Source: Streptomyces angustmyceticus (GTDB lineage: Bacteria; Actinomycetota; Actinomycetes; Streptomycetales; Streptomycetaceae). From it: DNA of 64,000 nucleotides. The notes below the pieces were generated by a model. That model had not been told where the DNA came from. It did not search any database and was given only the letters and a program-made list of their open reading frames with translations. This document shows positions 17,980-26,726 of the stretch, piece after piece (position 1 is the stretch's first letter; each line of letters opens with the position of its first letter). The position numbers were made by a program, and so were the translations under genes. The DNA is taken from positions 7,353,501 through 7,417,500 of the forward strand of contig NZ_CP082945.1 of assembly GCF_019933235.1 (NCBI RefSeq), written 5' to 3'.

Positions 17980-18876
17980 ATGGAGCCGGAGGTCATCACC
18001 GTCGGACTCGACGGCTCACCGGCGAGCCTGGCGGCCGCGCGCTGGGCCGCCGACGAGGCCGACCGGCGGCAGTCGGCGCTGCGTCTTCTCCACGCATGGA
18101 TCCTGCTGGCCGCTCAGGCGCCGGAAACGCCCCCTGACCGGGACCGGAACGCCGGGGCCCGGGAGGTGGTGCGCCGGGCCCGGGAAGAGATCCGGGAGCG
18201 CCATCCGCGGCTGCGGATCATCGAGGACCTGGTCGGGGCGGAGGCCGAGGGGGCGCTGCTGGGGGCGGCGGGCGAGTCGCAGATGATCGTGCTGGGATCG
18301 CGGGCGCTCGGGCCGTGGGAGAGCTATGTGCTCGGCGACGTGAGCCTGAACGTCGTGGGCCGGGCCAAGGGGCCGGTCGTCCTGGTCCGGGAGGAGGGGC
18401 CCGCGAAGGCGCCGCGTCACGAACCTCCGGGCGGCCGGCCGCCCGCCCCCGAGGCACGGGTCGTGGTCGGCCTGAGCCTCAACGGGCCGTGCGACCGGAC
18501 GCTCGACTTCGCCTTCGCGGCCGCGGCGCTCCGGGGCCTCCCCCTCCAGGCCGTCCACGGGCGTCCGCTCCCCGTGCACGCCTACACCCCGTGGGGCCTG
18601 GATCCCGACGCCGTGACGGAACTCACCAAGGAGGCCGACGTCGAGCTGCGGGACGCCCTGGGCCCGTGGTGCGAACGGCTGCCCGAGGTGCCGGTGCGGC
18701 GGACCGTACTTCCGGAGAGCCCGTCCCGGGTGCTGGTCCAGGCGGTCTTCGGGGCCGAACTGCTGGTGGTGGGCCGCCGGCTGCACCGTCCCCCGCTCGC
18801 GCCCCGCCTCGGCCCGGTGGCGCACGCCGCCCTCCACCATGTGACCTGCCCGATCGCCGTGGTCGCGCACGAGTGA
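17980..18876 (+). CDS. Universal stress protein, tandem UspA domains
   Basis: Cytoplasmic stress protein of 298 residues with two UspA domains (about 1-148 and 165-298). The first has VITVGLDGSPASLAAARWAADEA and an ATP-loop-like MIVLGSRALG, then VSLNVVGRAKGPVVLVRE. The second has VVVGLSLNGPCDRTLDFAF and ELLVVGRRL, with weaker nucleotide residues. ATG 17980 follows AAAGGAGG. The next gene encodes a CBS protein. USP plus CBS pairs are common in hypoxia or dormancy regulons of actinobacteria. Confidence 0.93.
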   Translation: MEPEVITVGLDGSPASLAAARWAADEADRRQSALRLLHAWILLAAQAPETPPDRDRNAGAREVVRRAREEIRERHPRLRIIEDLVGAEAEGALLGAAGESQMIVLGSRALGPWESYVLGDVSLNVVGRAKGPVVLVREEGPAKAPRHEPPGGRPPAPEARVVVGLSLNGPCDRTLDFAFAAAALRGLPLQAVHGRPLPVHAYTPWGLDPDAVTELTKEADVELRDALGPWCERLPEVPVRRTVLPESPSRVLVQAVFGAELLVVGRRLHRPPLAPRLGPVAHAALHHVTCPIAVVAHE

Positions 18877-19032
18877 CGGCGGCCGTGCGGCCGGGCGCGT
18901 GCCACGGCGCGCCGGACCCGTACCGCTCTGCGCACGTATCACCGGAAGGAGGCAGGCTTGTCCGTACCGGATTCCCCGCCCGCGAGGCCGATCGGATCCG
19001 GCCCGAGCACGATCCGGAGGGACTGGCCCACC

Positions 19033-19695
19033 ATGAGGCACCGCAGCGTCGCCGACCTGATGACGCCCCAAGCCGTCGTCGTCCAACGGGGCACCCCGTT
19101 CAAGGAGATCGCGCGTCTGCTCGACGAGTACGACATCACCGCGGTCCCCGTCCTCGACGAGGACGAGCGGCCGGTGGGGGTGGTGTCCGAGGCCGATCTG
19201 CTGCGGCGGCAGATCGCGAAGCTCGGGGCGACCACCGCCGAAGCGATCATGACGAGCCCCGCCGTGGTGGCGCGGCCCGGGTGGAGCGTCGTCGAGGCCG
19301 CCAAGACGATGGAGAAGCGGAAGGTCAAGCGGCTGCCCGTGGTCGACGACGCCGGCCGGCTGATCGGCGTGATCAGCCGCAGTGACCTCGTGCAGCTGTT
19401 CCTGCGCCGGGACCGGGCCATTCAGGAGGAGGTGCTGGAGGAGGTGCTGACGCGGACGCTCGGGGTGTCCCCGTCCGCGGTCACGGTCGAGGTCGCCGAC
19501 GGCACCGTGACGCTCACCGGCACCCTGGACCACAAGAGCCTGGTCCCCATCGCCGTGCGGCTGTGCGAAAGCGTCGACGGGGTGGTGGAGGTGGTCGACC
19601 GGCTCGGCTACCGGCGGGACGACACCGCCCGCGGGGAGTACGGGACGGATGCGGGGGCGGAGCCGGCGGGCGGCGGGCGGCCGGAGGGGGAGTAG
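19033..19695 (+). CDS. CBS-domain protein with C-terminal BON domain
   Basis: Protein of 220 residues with two CBS domains that typically bind adenine nucleotides: VADLMTPQAVVVQRGTPF to DLLRRQIA, and EAIMTSPAVVARPGWSVVEA to ISRSDLVQLF. A BON domain (about 135-205, VEVADGTVTLTGTLDHKSLV) follows and may contact membranes or proteins. ATG 19033 has GGAGGG 11 bases upstream and matches homologues starting MRHRxVADLM. A TTG at 18958 with a good ribosome site would add 25 residues. It follows the USP gene and probably shares its stress regulation. Confidence 0.9.
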   Translation: MRHRSVADLMTPQAVVVQRGTPFKEIARLLDEYDITAVPVLDEDERPVGVVSEADLLRRQIAKLGATTAEAIMTSPAVVARPGWSVVEAAKTMEKRKVKRLPVVDDAGRLIGVISRSDLVQLFLRRDRAIQEEVLEEVLTRTLGVSPSAVTVEVADGTVTLTGTLDHKSLVPIAVRLCESVDGVVEVVDRLGYRRDDTARGEYGTDAGAEPAGGGRPEGE

Positions 19696-19863
19696 GGCGC
19701 GCTCCGGCGGGCCGGTACCCGGGCAGGCGGATGCTCCGGCAGGTGGGCGGCCCGCGTCCGACAAAGGGTCAGGTTTCGCACTGTATGGGCGTTTTGCTGC
19801 CTATCGTGTCCCCATACGGCCGGGCCGAGCCACCCCGGACCCCGGATGCGACGGAGGGATGCC

Positions 19864-21201
19864 ATGGAGCCGAGCGACCACCACGACGGGCCGCACCGCA
19901 CCGCCCGCGGTCGACCCCGTCTGCCGGCCGGTCCACCGCCCGGTCCGGCGCGCCCCGCGTTCTGGCGCAGCCCGCTGCGGGGGCCGTGGCTGACGTCGGT
20001 GTTCGGGCTGGTCCTGCTCGTCGGCCTCCCGGTGCTGTTCGTGACCGGCCTGCTGTCCTACGCCGCTTACAACCCCGACCTGGCGCCGGGCAACGACCAG
20101 ACGCCGGGCAAGGGGTGGCTGGGCTTCTACCTGTTCTCCTGGCCGACCAGCCCGTATTGGCTCTACCGCCTCACCCAGGGCATCCACGTCACGCTCGGGG
20201 TGGTGCTGATCCCCGTACTGCTGGCGAAGCTGTGGTCGGTCATTCCGAAGCTGTTCTCCTGGCCGCCGCTGCGTTCGCCGAGCCATGCGCTGGAGCGGCT
20301 CTCGTTGCTGCTTCTGGTGGGCGGGGCGCTGTTCGAGTTCGTCACCGGCGTGCTGAACATCCAGCTGCACTACATCTTCCCCGGCTCGTTCTACACCCTG
20401 CACTTCTACGGGGCCTGGGTGTTCATCGCCGCCTTCGTCGTCCATGTCGCCTTCCGCGTCCCCGTGATGGCGAGGGCCCTGCGCGGCCGCCGGCCGCGCA
20501 CCGAACTGCGCACCCCGGCCGCCCGTACACAGAGCGAACCGCCCGACGACACCGGGCTGGTGACCCCGCACCCCGCCCCTGCCACCACCTCGCGGCGCGG
20601 TGCCCTCGGCCTGGTCGGTGCGGGGTCGCTGGGCCTGCTCGTCGTGACGGCGGGGCAGAGCATCGGGGGCCCGCTCCGCGGCACCGCGCTGCTGGCCCCG
20701 CGCGGGCAGGACCCGGGGCAGGGGCCCAACGGCTTCCAGATCAACAAGACCGCGGCGAGCGTGGGAATCCGGGCCCGTGACATCGGCCCCGACTGGCGGC
20801 TGGTCCTACGCGGCGACGGCCGGGAGCGGAGCTGCACCCGTGCCCAGCTCCTCGCCCTGCCCCAGCACACCGCCGCCCTGCCCATCGCGTGCGTCGAGGG
20901 CTGGTCCACCGACGACCAGCACTGGAGCGGGGTCCGGCTGGCGGACCTGGCCGCTCTGGTCGGGCTGCGGCACAGTCCGCCGGGCGTCTTCGTCGAGTCC
21001 GTGCAGCGCACCGGGGCCTTCCGCTCGACGCAGCTGCGCGACAACCAAGTACGCGACGCCAGATCGCTGCTGGCCCTCCGGGTCAACGGCGCCGATCTCT
21101 CCCCGGACCACGGGTACCCGGCGCGCGTCATCGTTCCCGCCAACCCCGGTGTGCACAACACCAAATGGGTCACCCGCCTCACGTTCGGGGGCACCGCGTG
21201 A
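19864..21201 (+). CDS. Membrane fusion of cytochrome b561-like domain and molybdopterin (sulfite oxidase-like) domain
   Basis: Membrane redox enzyme of 445 residues. Residues about 35-205 form four to five helices with His residues in RLTQGIHVTLGVVL and LHFYGAWVFIAAFVVHVAF that look like heme b ligands. A second membrane segment near a Tat-like TSRRGALGLVGAG leads to an external molybdopterin domain of the YedY/sulfite-oxidase type. That domain has Cys in LPIACVEGWSTDDQHWSG as the expected Mo ligand. The partner MsrP/MsrQ-like architecture is here in one chain. The substrate is unknown. ATG 19864 follows GGAGGG. Confidence 0.85.
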   Translation: MEPSDHHDGPHRTARGRPRLPAGPPPGPARPAFWRSPLRGPWLTSVFGLVLLVGLPVLFVTGLLSYAAYNPDLAPGNDQTPGKGWLGFYLFSWPTSPYWLYRLTQGIHVTLGVVLIPVLLAKLWSVIPKLFSWPPLRSPSHALERLSLLLLVGGALFEFVTGVLNIQLHYIFPGSFYTLHFYGAWVFIAAFVVHVAFRVPVMARALRGRRPRTELRTPAARTQSEPPDDTGLVTPHPAPATTSRRGALGLVGAGSLGLLVVTAGQSIGGPLRGTALLAPRGQDPGQGPNGFQINKTAASVGIRARDIGPDWRLVLRGDGRERSCTRAQLLALPQHTAALPIACVEGWSTDDQHWSGVRLADLAALVGLRHSPPGVFVESVQRTGAFRSTQLRDNQVRDARSLLALRVNGADLSPDHGYPARVIVPANPGVHNTKWVTRLTFGGTA

Positions 21202-21854
21202 CCGGCTTCCGCGCACGCTACGGGGCGTCGCCGCTGCACCTCCTCCTGGTCGTGTGCTCCTTCGCCGTGACGGCGTACGCGGGCGTGCGCCTGCTCCAGG
21301 GGGACACCGTCGGCATCGTCGTCTGGTTCGTCGGCGCGGCCCTCCTGCACGACCTGGTGTTCCTGCCGCTCTACACCGTCACCGACCGCCTGGTGCAGCG
21401 CCTCGTCCGGCACCGCCGGCGGGACGGGGAGGGCGCCGGCCCGGTGGTGGCGGGCGGGATCAACTACCTCCGGGTGCCCGCCTTCGTCGCGCTCCTGCTG
21501 CTCCTGGTGTGGTACCCGCTGATCCTGCGCCGCGTCCCGGAGTTCACGCGGTACACGGCCCTGCCGTCCGGTGGGTTCTTGGGCCGCTGGCTCCTGATCA
21601 CCGCCACGCTCTTCGCGGCCTCGGCGGTCTGCCTGCTGGCGGCCCTGTGGCGGCACGGGCGCACGGCCGGCGGGCGGCCGGAAGGGCTCCCGCCGCCGTC
21701 TCCGCCGCCCCCGGGCGCGCCGCCCGCTCCGCCGTCTGCTCCGGCCGCGCCCGCCGCCCCTCCACAGGCCGGGCCGCCGCCCCCGGCGCCTTCCCCGCCG
21801 CCCGCTCCCTCACCGCCGTCCCCTCCGCCGGCGCCCCAAGAGCCGGAGGAGTAG
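21198..21854 (+). CDS. Membrane protein with proline-rich C-terminal tail
   Basis: Integral membrane protein of 218 residues, GTG 21198 overlapping the previous stop (GTGA), so it is co-translated with the b561/molybdopterin fusion. About four transmembrane helices lie in residues 10-150 (LHLLLVVCSFAVTAYAGV, VVWFVGAALLHDLVFLPLY, VALLLLLVWYPLIL, WLLITATLFAASAVCLLAAL). The last 60 residues are nearly all Pro, Ala, Ser and Gly. No family recognised. It is possibly a subunit or maturation partner of the upstream redox protein. Confidence 0.8.
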   Translation: MTGFRARYGASPLHLLLVVCSFAVTAYAGVRLLQGDTVGIVVWFVGAALLHDLVFLPLYTVTDRLVQRLVRHRRRDGEGAGPVVAGGINYLRVPAFVALLLLLVWYPLILRRVPEFTRYTALPSGGFLGRWLLITATLFAASAVCLLAALWRHGRTAGGRPEGLPPPSPPPPGAPPAPPSAPAAPAAPPQAGPPPPAPSPPPAPSPPSPPPAPQEPEE

Positions 21855-21945
21855 GCGCGCGGGAGCCCGGCATGCGCCCACCGGGCACCGGCCGGACCGG
21901 CCGCAGCCTTCCCCGGCGCCGTTCGCCGCGGTCCACCCGCGTCGG

Positions 21946-23319
21946 TCACCAGCCGGTCAGCAGCAGATGGTTGACCAGCAGCGCGAGGAGCCCCTGCGCG
22001 GCCAGCCACCAGGAGTGGAAACGGCGGGGGAGCAGCGCACTCGCGGGCAGCGTCCACACCGCGAAGGGCAGCCAGATCCGTTCGGTCTCCGCCTTGCTCA
22101 TCCCGGACAGGTCCGCGACCAGCAGCATGCACACCCCGGCCGCGACCAGCACGGCGAGGGCACCACGTCCGGTCGGCGGCTCGCGCCGCAGGCCGCGCAC
22201 CGCTCGCCACAGCGGACCGGCGGCGCGGCGCAGTCCGGCGACGGTGGCCAGGCCCACGCTCACCACCTGGGCCGCCAGGTTGGCCCAGACGAAGTAGCCG
22301 TACGGGCGTACTTTCGCGGCGCCCTGGTAGTAGCGCTCGACGAGGGTCGTATAGCCGTCCAGCCACCAGAAACCGGCCGAGGTGAAGGCCGCCACCCACA
22401 CCAGCACGCCCAGCAGCACATACGGCAGCGGGCGGGCCGAGCGCGCGAGCAGCAGCACCGCGGCCGCGGGGACGACGAGGAGCGTCAGGCCGTAGGAGAG
22501 GTACCAGGTCCAGCCGAGCAGCAGCCCCGCGCCCAGCGCGGCCAGGCGCGGCACCCGGGTCCGCCGCGTCGCGGCCAGGGCCAGCAGGGCGAGGGCCCAG
22601 GCGGCCACCCCGGCGAAGTAGCCGTCGGCGCTGACCCCGATCCACACCGCCGCGGGGGCCAGCACCAGGAACGGGGCGGCCCGGCGGGCCAGTTCCTCAC
22701 CGCCGCACGTGCGGACGGTGACCAGGACGGCCGCGGCGAAGGAGGTCCCCACGGTGAGGCACCAGGCGGCGGCCCAGGCGCCGCCGCCCAGCCCGATCCT
22801 GTCCAGGCCGACGAACGTCAGCAGGGCGCCGGGCGGATGACCGGCCACATGCGCCGGCCAGAGCGCGGGCGAGCCGACCAGGATGTGCCGGGTGAAGCCG
22901 CGCAGGAAGGCGCCCACGTCGTGCACGTCGTCGACGGACTGCAGGTACTCCAGGCTGGTGGTCAGCCGCCCGGCGACGCCACGGCCCCACCCGTCGACGA
23001 GCGCGAGCGACCACGTCCAGGCCATCGCCGCCGCCCACACCGCCGGCACCAGCGCCCGCCACGCGAGGCGCCGCGCGGTCGACGGCCCGTAGACCACCAC
23101 CAGCGCGGCGACGGCCACCGCCGCCGGGGTGCCGGGACCGGCATGCGGCAGCCACCACGCGTACAGCGGGGGCAGGCCCAGCCGCAGAATCCCCTCGGAA
23201 CCGTAGACCGTCCGGTTGACGACCCGCCCCACGACGGCCGCCAGCACGAACAACGCCACCGCGCCCGCCACCGCCCACAGGTCACGACGGCATGCGCGCG
23301 TGTGTGCACTTGCTGTCAC
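21946..23319 (-). CDS. Polytopic membrane protein, possibly GT39/PMT-like glycosyltransferase
   Basis: Membrane protein of 457 residues with about 10-12 hydrophobic helices. GTG 23319 (VTASAHTRACRRDLW) is chosen because the open frame further upstream overlaps the oppositely oriented SRPBCC gene; the ribosome site is weak. The large first loop contains DDVHDVGAFLRGFTRH and PAHVAGHPPGALLTF, which resemble the acidic and His/Pro loops of dolichyl-phosphate-mannose-type transferases. This resemblance is not conclusive. Function unknown. Confidence 0.75.
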   Translation of the reverse strand: MTASAHTRACRRDLWAVAGAVALFVLAAVVGRVVNRTVYGSEGILRLGLPPLYAWWLPHAGPGTPAAVAVAALVVVYGPSTARRLAWRALVPAVWAAAMAWTWSLALVDGWGRGVAGRLTTSLEYLQSVDDVHDVGAFLRGFTRHILVGSPALWPAHVAGHPPGALLTFVGLDRIGLGGGAWAAAWCLTVGTSFAAAVLVTVRTCGGEELARRAAPFLVLAPAAVWIGVSADGYFAGVAAWALALLALAATRRTRVPRLAALGAGLLLGWTWYLSYGLTLLVVPAAAVLLLARSARPLPYVLLGVLVWVAAFTSAGFWWLDGYTTLVERYYQGAAKVRPYGYFVWANLAAQVVSVGLATVAGLRRAAGPLWRAVRGLRREPPTGRGALAVLVAAGVCMLLVADLSGMSKAETERIWLPFAVWTLPASALLPRRFHSWWLAAQGLLALLVNHLLLTGW

Positions 23320-23466
23320 CCCGCCACCGTAGGCCAGCCCGGCCCGGCCTCCCGTGGCCGACACCGGGCGATCCCGGACGGGCCGGAGCCGGGTCGCTTC
23401 CGCCTCCCGCCCGGAGGAAGCTGGAGAAGTAACCGTGTAGCCGTGAACCGAGCTGTGAGGTGCCCG

Positions 23467-23898
23467 ATGAGCACTCTCGAAGAACACATCGACATCGGCG
23501 CTCCCATCGATACGGCCTGGGACTGCCTGCACCGGGCGGAGGTCTATCCGCGCTTCCTGGACGGCGTGCGCGAGGCCCGTTCCGAGGGCGAGCACCGGAC
23601 GCATCTGGACCTCGACGCCGGCGGCCGTAGCCAGGGCGTGGACATCGAGATCACCGACCGCAGCATGGAGAACGTCATGAGGTGGCAGACCACCAGCGGC
23701 CCCGACCTGGCGGGGACCTTCTCCCTGCTGCCCATCGACCGCGAGCACACCCGGGTCCAGGCCCGCTTCGAGTACGACCCCGGCGCCGTCAAGGACGCGT
23801 TCGGCGGGCCCCGGGGATTCGCCCAGGCCGCGGCGATCGAACGGGGCATGCGGAGCGACCTGCGGCGCTTGAAGCAGCTGGTGGAACAGGAGGGCTGA
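23467..23898 (+). CDS. SRPBCC (START/Bet v1-like) family protein
   Basis: Polyketide-cyclase/dehydrase-like hydrophobic-pocket protein of 143 residues. The start MSTLEEHIDIGAPIDTAWDCLHRAEVYPRFLDGV is typical, followed by strands and a long C-terminal helix. Ligand and role are unknown. It is divergent from the membrane protein gene at 21946-23319; the 147-base gap must hold both promoters. Confidence 0.85.
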   Translation: MSTLEEHIDIGAPIDTAWDCLHRAEVYPRFLDGVREARSEGEHRTHLDLDAGGRSQGVDIEITDRSMENVMRWQTTSGPDLAGTFSLLPIDREHTRVQARFEYDPGAVKDAFGGPRGFAQAAAIERGMRSDLRRLKQLVEQEG

Positions 23899-23991
23899 AC
23901 CGCGTGAGCCCGTGGAGCGGGCGTGCCCCGGCAGGCCCGCCTGTTCTACGGGCTCCGCCCGGTCACGCCGGTCACGTCGGGCGGATGCCGG

Positions 23992-24567
23992 TCACGTCGG
24001 TCGGATGTCGGCGGCGACGATCACGCCGTCCTCGACGGTGTACGTGCCGGCGTAGTGGCGATGGGTTCTATTGGTCAGCGAGGCGTCCAGCCGGACCGTG
24101 ACCTTGTTGCCCTGCACCGATTCGATCGTGACGTCGTACTTCGACACGGTGTTGAAGGTCGCGACGAACGCGTCGTACGACGTCCCCGCGATGTGCTGTC
24201 TCCCGCCGAGCGCCCAAGCACTCACGAAATCACGGTCGTTGACGGCCTGGAAGTACGTCTGCACCACGGTGGCCGGGTCCGGCGCGGACTGTTGCCGGGC
24301 GACGGTGCGGTGGGCGTCCGCGGGCGCTGTCGGGAGAGCTGTCCATGGACGGGCGGCCGTCGTGATCGCGCCGGAAGAGGCGCTGCTCGCCCGGGCGATG
24401 CCGGTGAACGCGCCGCCGCCGGTGAGGACGGCGGCAACGGCCAGCACCAGGGCCGCGGACGCCCTCACGGCGGTCGCGAGGGACCTGCGGTGCGGGGCGC
24501 CGGGCGGGGCGGTGCCCGAGAGCGCCCGGCGGTCGTTCGTACGGTGAAGTCCTGGATGCTCTGTCAT
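23992..24567 (-). CDS. Exported or membrane-anchored protein with NTF2-like domain
   Basis: Protein of 191 residues. Residues 32-57 form a signal or anchor helix (AVRASAALVLAVAAVLTGGG). The mature part (about 90-190) looks like a small NTF2-like fold: VVQTYFQAVNDRDFVSAWALGG, then YDAFVATFNTVSKYDVTI and VTVRLDASLTN. No enzyme motif is evident. It stands alone between the SRPBCC gene and the phosphatase gene. Confidence 0.75.
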   Translation of the reverse strand: MTEHPGLHRTNDRRALSGTAPPGAPHRRSLATAVRASAALVLAVAAVLTGGGAFTGIARASSASSGAITTAARPWTALPTAPADAHRTVARQQSAPDPATVVQTYFQAVNDRDFVSAWALGGRQHIAGTSYDAFVATFNTVSKYDVTIESVQGNKVTVRLDASLTNRTHRHYAGTYTVEDGVIVAADIRPT

Positions 24568-24750
24568 CGGTCGTCCCGAGCGGGTCGAGGATCTGGATCT
24601 TCCTAACTCCCATCCTGCGCGAGGTGTCCCGTGGCTGCATCCGCTGCTCCGTTTGCGGTACGGGGGAGCGCCCGGTCGCGGGGCGGGGGGCGCCCCTGCG
24701 GGTGCGGGAGCGCCGCCGGCGCGACGGGGAAGCCCCGTACCGCTGCAGGG

Positions 24751-26025
24751 CTACAGGCGGACGATGACGAGGGCGATGTCGTCGCGCGCGCCGGCACTGA
24801 CGCCGAGGCGGTTGAGCAGGGCGTCCGCGAGGCGTTCGGGGCTGAACCGGCTGTAGCGGGAGAGTGCGTCGGTGAGGCGGGCGAGGCTGGCGTCGATGTC
24901 CTCGTCGCGGCGTTCGACGAGCCCGTCGGTGTAGAGGACGAGGGTGTCGCCGGGCGTGTACGGGAGGCCGACCTCGGGGCGGGGCTCGTGTTCGAGGTGG
25001 GCGCCCAGGGGCGGGTCGGTGGCCCGGTCCAGGAGCGTGTGGGTGCCGTCGGCGCGCAGCAGGACGGGGGGCGGGTGGCCGGCGCTGCTGTAGGTGACCT
25101 CGCGGCGGCCGGGGTCGATCAGCACCTGCACGACGGTGGTGGCCAGGGCCTTGTCGACGGAGCGGGCGTACAGGCCCAGCACCTTCAGCGCCTGGGCGGG
25201 GCCCTCGACCGAACGGGCGGCGGCGCTCAGGGCACTGCGGAGCATCCCCATGACGGCGGCGGCCTCCAGGCCGTGGCCGACGACATCGCCGACCGCGACG
25301 GCGAAGGCCTCCCCGGGGAGATCGACGACGTCGTACCAGTCGCCGCAGATGTTCAGGGAGCCGATGGCGGGGAGGTAGCGCACCGCGATGTTCCCGTGCC
25401 GGGCCAGGTCGGGGGAGTGCAGCATGGCCTCCTGGAGGGTGAGGGCGACCTGTCGTTCGCGGGCGTGGGCCCGGCGGAGTTCCTCGTTCAGGTGCTGCAG
25501 TGCCCGCGCACGGACGTACAGCTCGGCCTCCATCGCCTCTTCGCGCTCGCTCAGCCGGCCGCCCGGCAACTGCCGCGACCGGCGGGAGTGCACGAACGCC
25601 GTCACGTCCTCCACCCGGTGGATGATCCACGCCACGGTGCCGTCCGCCCCGGTGACGGGGGTGTTGATGGTGGACCACCAGCGTTCCTCGAACAGGCCCG
25701 GCTCGTCGGCGACGGGGATGTCGTAGCGCTGGACGGCCATCGTGTCCGGCTCTCCGGTGGCCAGCACCCGCTTCAGGGACGGGTGCAGGTTCTGCACTCC
25801 CTCGGCATCGGGGTCGGCGGGGTTGTCGGGGAAGGCGTCGAAGACGAACTGCCCGAGCAGATCGTCCCGGGTCCGCCCGGTGGCCTGCAGATACGCCTGG
25901 TTGACGTCCACGATCACCAGGTCCGGGTCCAGGACCAGGCACGCGCTCGGTGTCGCGGCGAACAGCGCCGCATGATCGAGCTCCGGTCTCCTCACGGGTT
26001 CCCTGCCCATCCTCCTGCCGCTCAC
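24751..26025 (-). CDS. PAS-domain PP2C (SpoIIE-type) serine phosphatase
   Basis: Signalling phosphatase of 424 residues, probably dephosphorylating an anti-anti-sigma factor. An N-terminal PAS domain (about 15-145, CLVLDPDLVIVDVNQAYLQATG) is followed by a linker helix and the PPM/SpoIIE domain (about 195-424). The latter has metal-binding Asp residues in GDWYDV and VGDVVGHG, then DTLVLYTDGLVERR and GARDDIALVIV. GTG 26025 gives the full PAS domain. An ATG five codons later is an alternative, but its preceding GGAGG is too close. Such proteins control sigma-B-like regulons in Streptomyces. Confidence 0.92.
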   Translation of the reverse strand: MSGRRMGREPVRRPELDHAALFAATPSACLVLDPDLVIVDVNQAYLQATGRTRDDLLGQFVFDAFPDNPADPDAEGVQNLHPSLKRVLATGEPDTMAVQRYDIPVADEPGLFEERWWSTINTPVTGADGTVAWIIHRVEDVTAFVHSRRSRQLPGGRLSEREEAMEAELYVRARALQHLNEELRRAHARERQVALTLQEAMLHSPDLARHGNIAVRYLPAIGSLNICGDWYDVVDLPGEAFAVAVGDVVGHGLEAAAVMGMLRSALSAAARSVEGPAQALKVLGLYARSVDKALATTVVQVLIDPGRREVTYSSAGHPPPVLLRADGTHTLLDRATDPPLGAHLEHEPRPEVGLPYTPGDTLVLYTDGLVERRDEDIDASLARLTDALSRYSRFSPERLADALLNRLGVSAGARDDIALVIVRL

Positions 26026-26726
26026 GGCCCCACCCGGCCAATCTATGAGCCACCCGGCGCCCGCGCCCGCCGGGAGACCGCGGCACGGCAGGGCGGCCCG
26101 CGGCCGGTGCCCGCTCGGCAGGGCGCGCGGGCGGGTCCCGGGGCCGTGCGGGACGGTGGTGGCCGGTTTCGGCCCCCCATCCGGCCCCCTCCGCGCGCCT
26201 CACCCGAACGGCCTTGTGCCCGGTCACGCCGCCGCCCGGGACGCCGGGGAAGTCCCCGCCGCCCTCCGCGACTTCGCTGTGATTCGCCGCAAACGAGAGC
26301 TGTCCGTTTTTGTCTGCGGTTTCGTGATACCTTCCTCCAGCTCTTACGCCGTTCATGACATCCATGGGGGATCGCGGTCGCGCCGTCGCCCTGCCCGGAA
26401 GGACCCCGGTGACCTCGCGCTCCCGCAGTCGGTTACGTGTACGCACTCCTGAACTCGGATCGCGGCCTTCGGGCCGGTGTCCGGCAGGCTCACCTCGCCG
26501 TCCGCGCCCCGGCCGCTGCCGCTCGGGTGAAGCTCCCCGTCACGCGGCACTGACCGGCCCCCATCGACTCGTCGGCGGCTAGCTCTTCCCGCTCCCCGGC
26601 CCGGCGGCGCACTCGCCGGCACACCACGCCGCAGTGCGCCAACTCCCGTACAAGGCATGCCCGTTCGCCTCCGGGAGGCCGTCGGCCGGCGTACGAACCG
26701 ATGTCACTTCTTCCACAGACAGGCTC
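26026..26726. other. 700-base intergenic region upstream of the protease gene
   Basis: No convincing gene: the ORFs present lack ribosome sites and family features. Around 26280-26330 the sequence turns A/T-richer and contains an imperfect inverted repeat (CCGCA to TGCGG, about 26287-26319) and a TGATAC box. That suggests a promoter well upstream of the protease gene and a long leader, or a small RNA. Confidence 0.4.
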
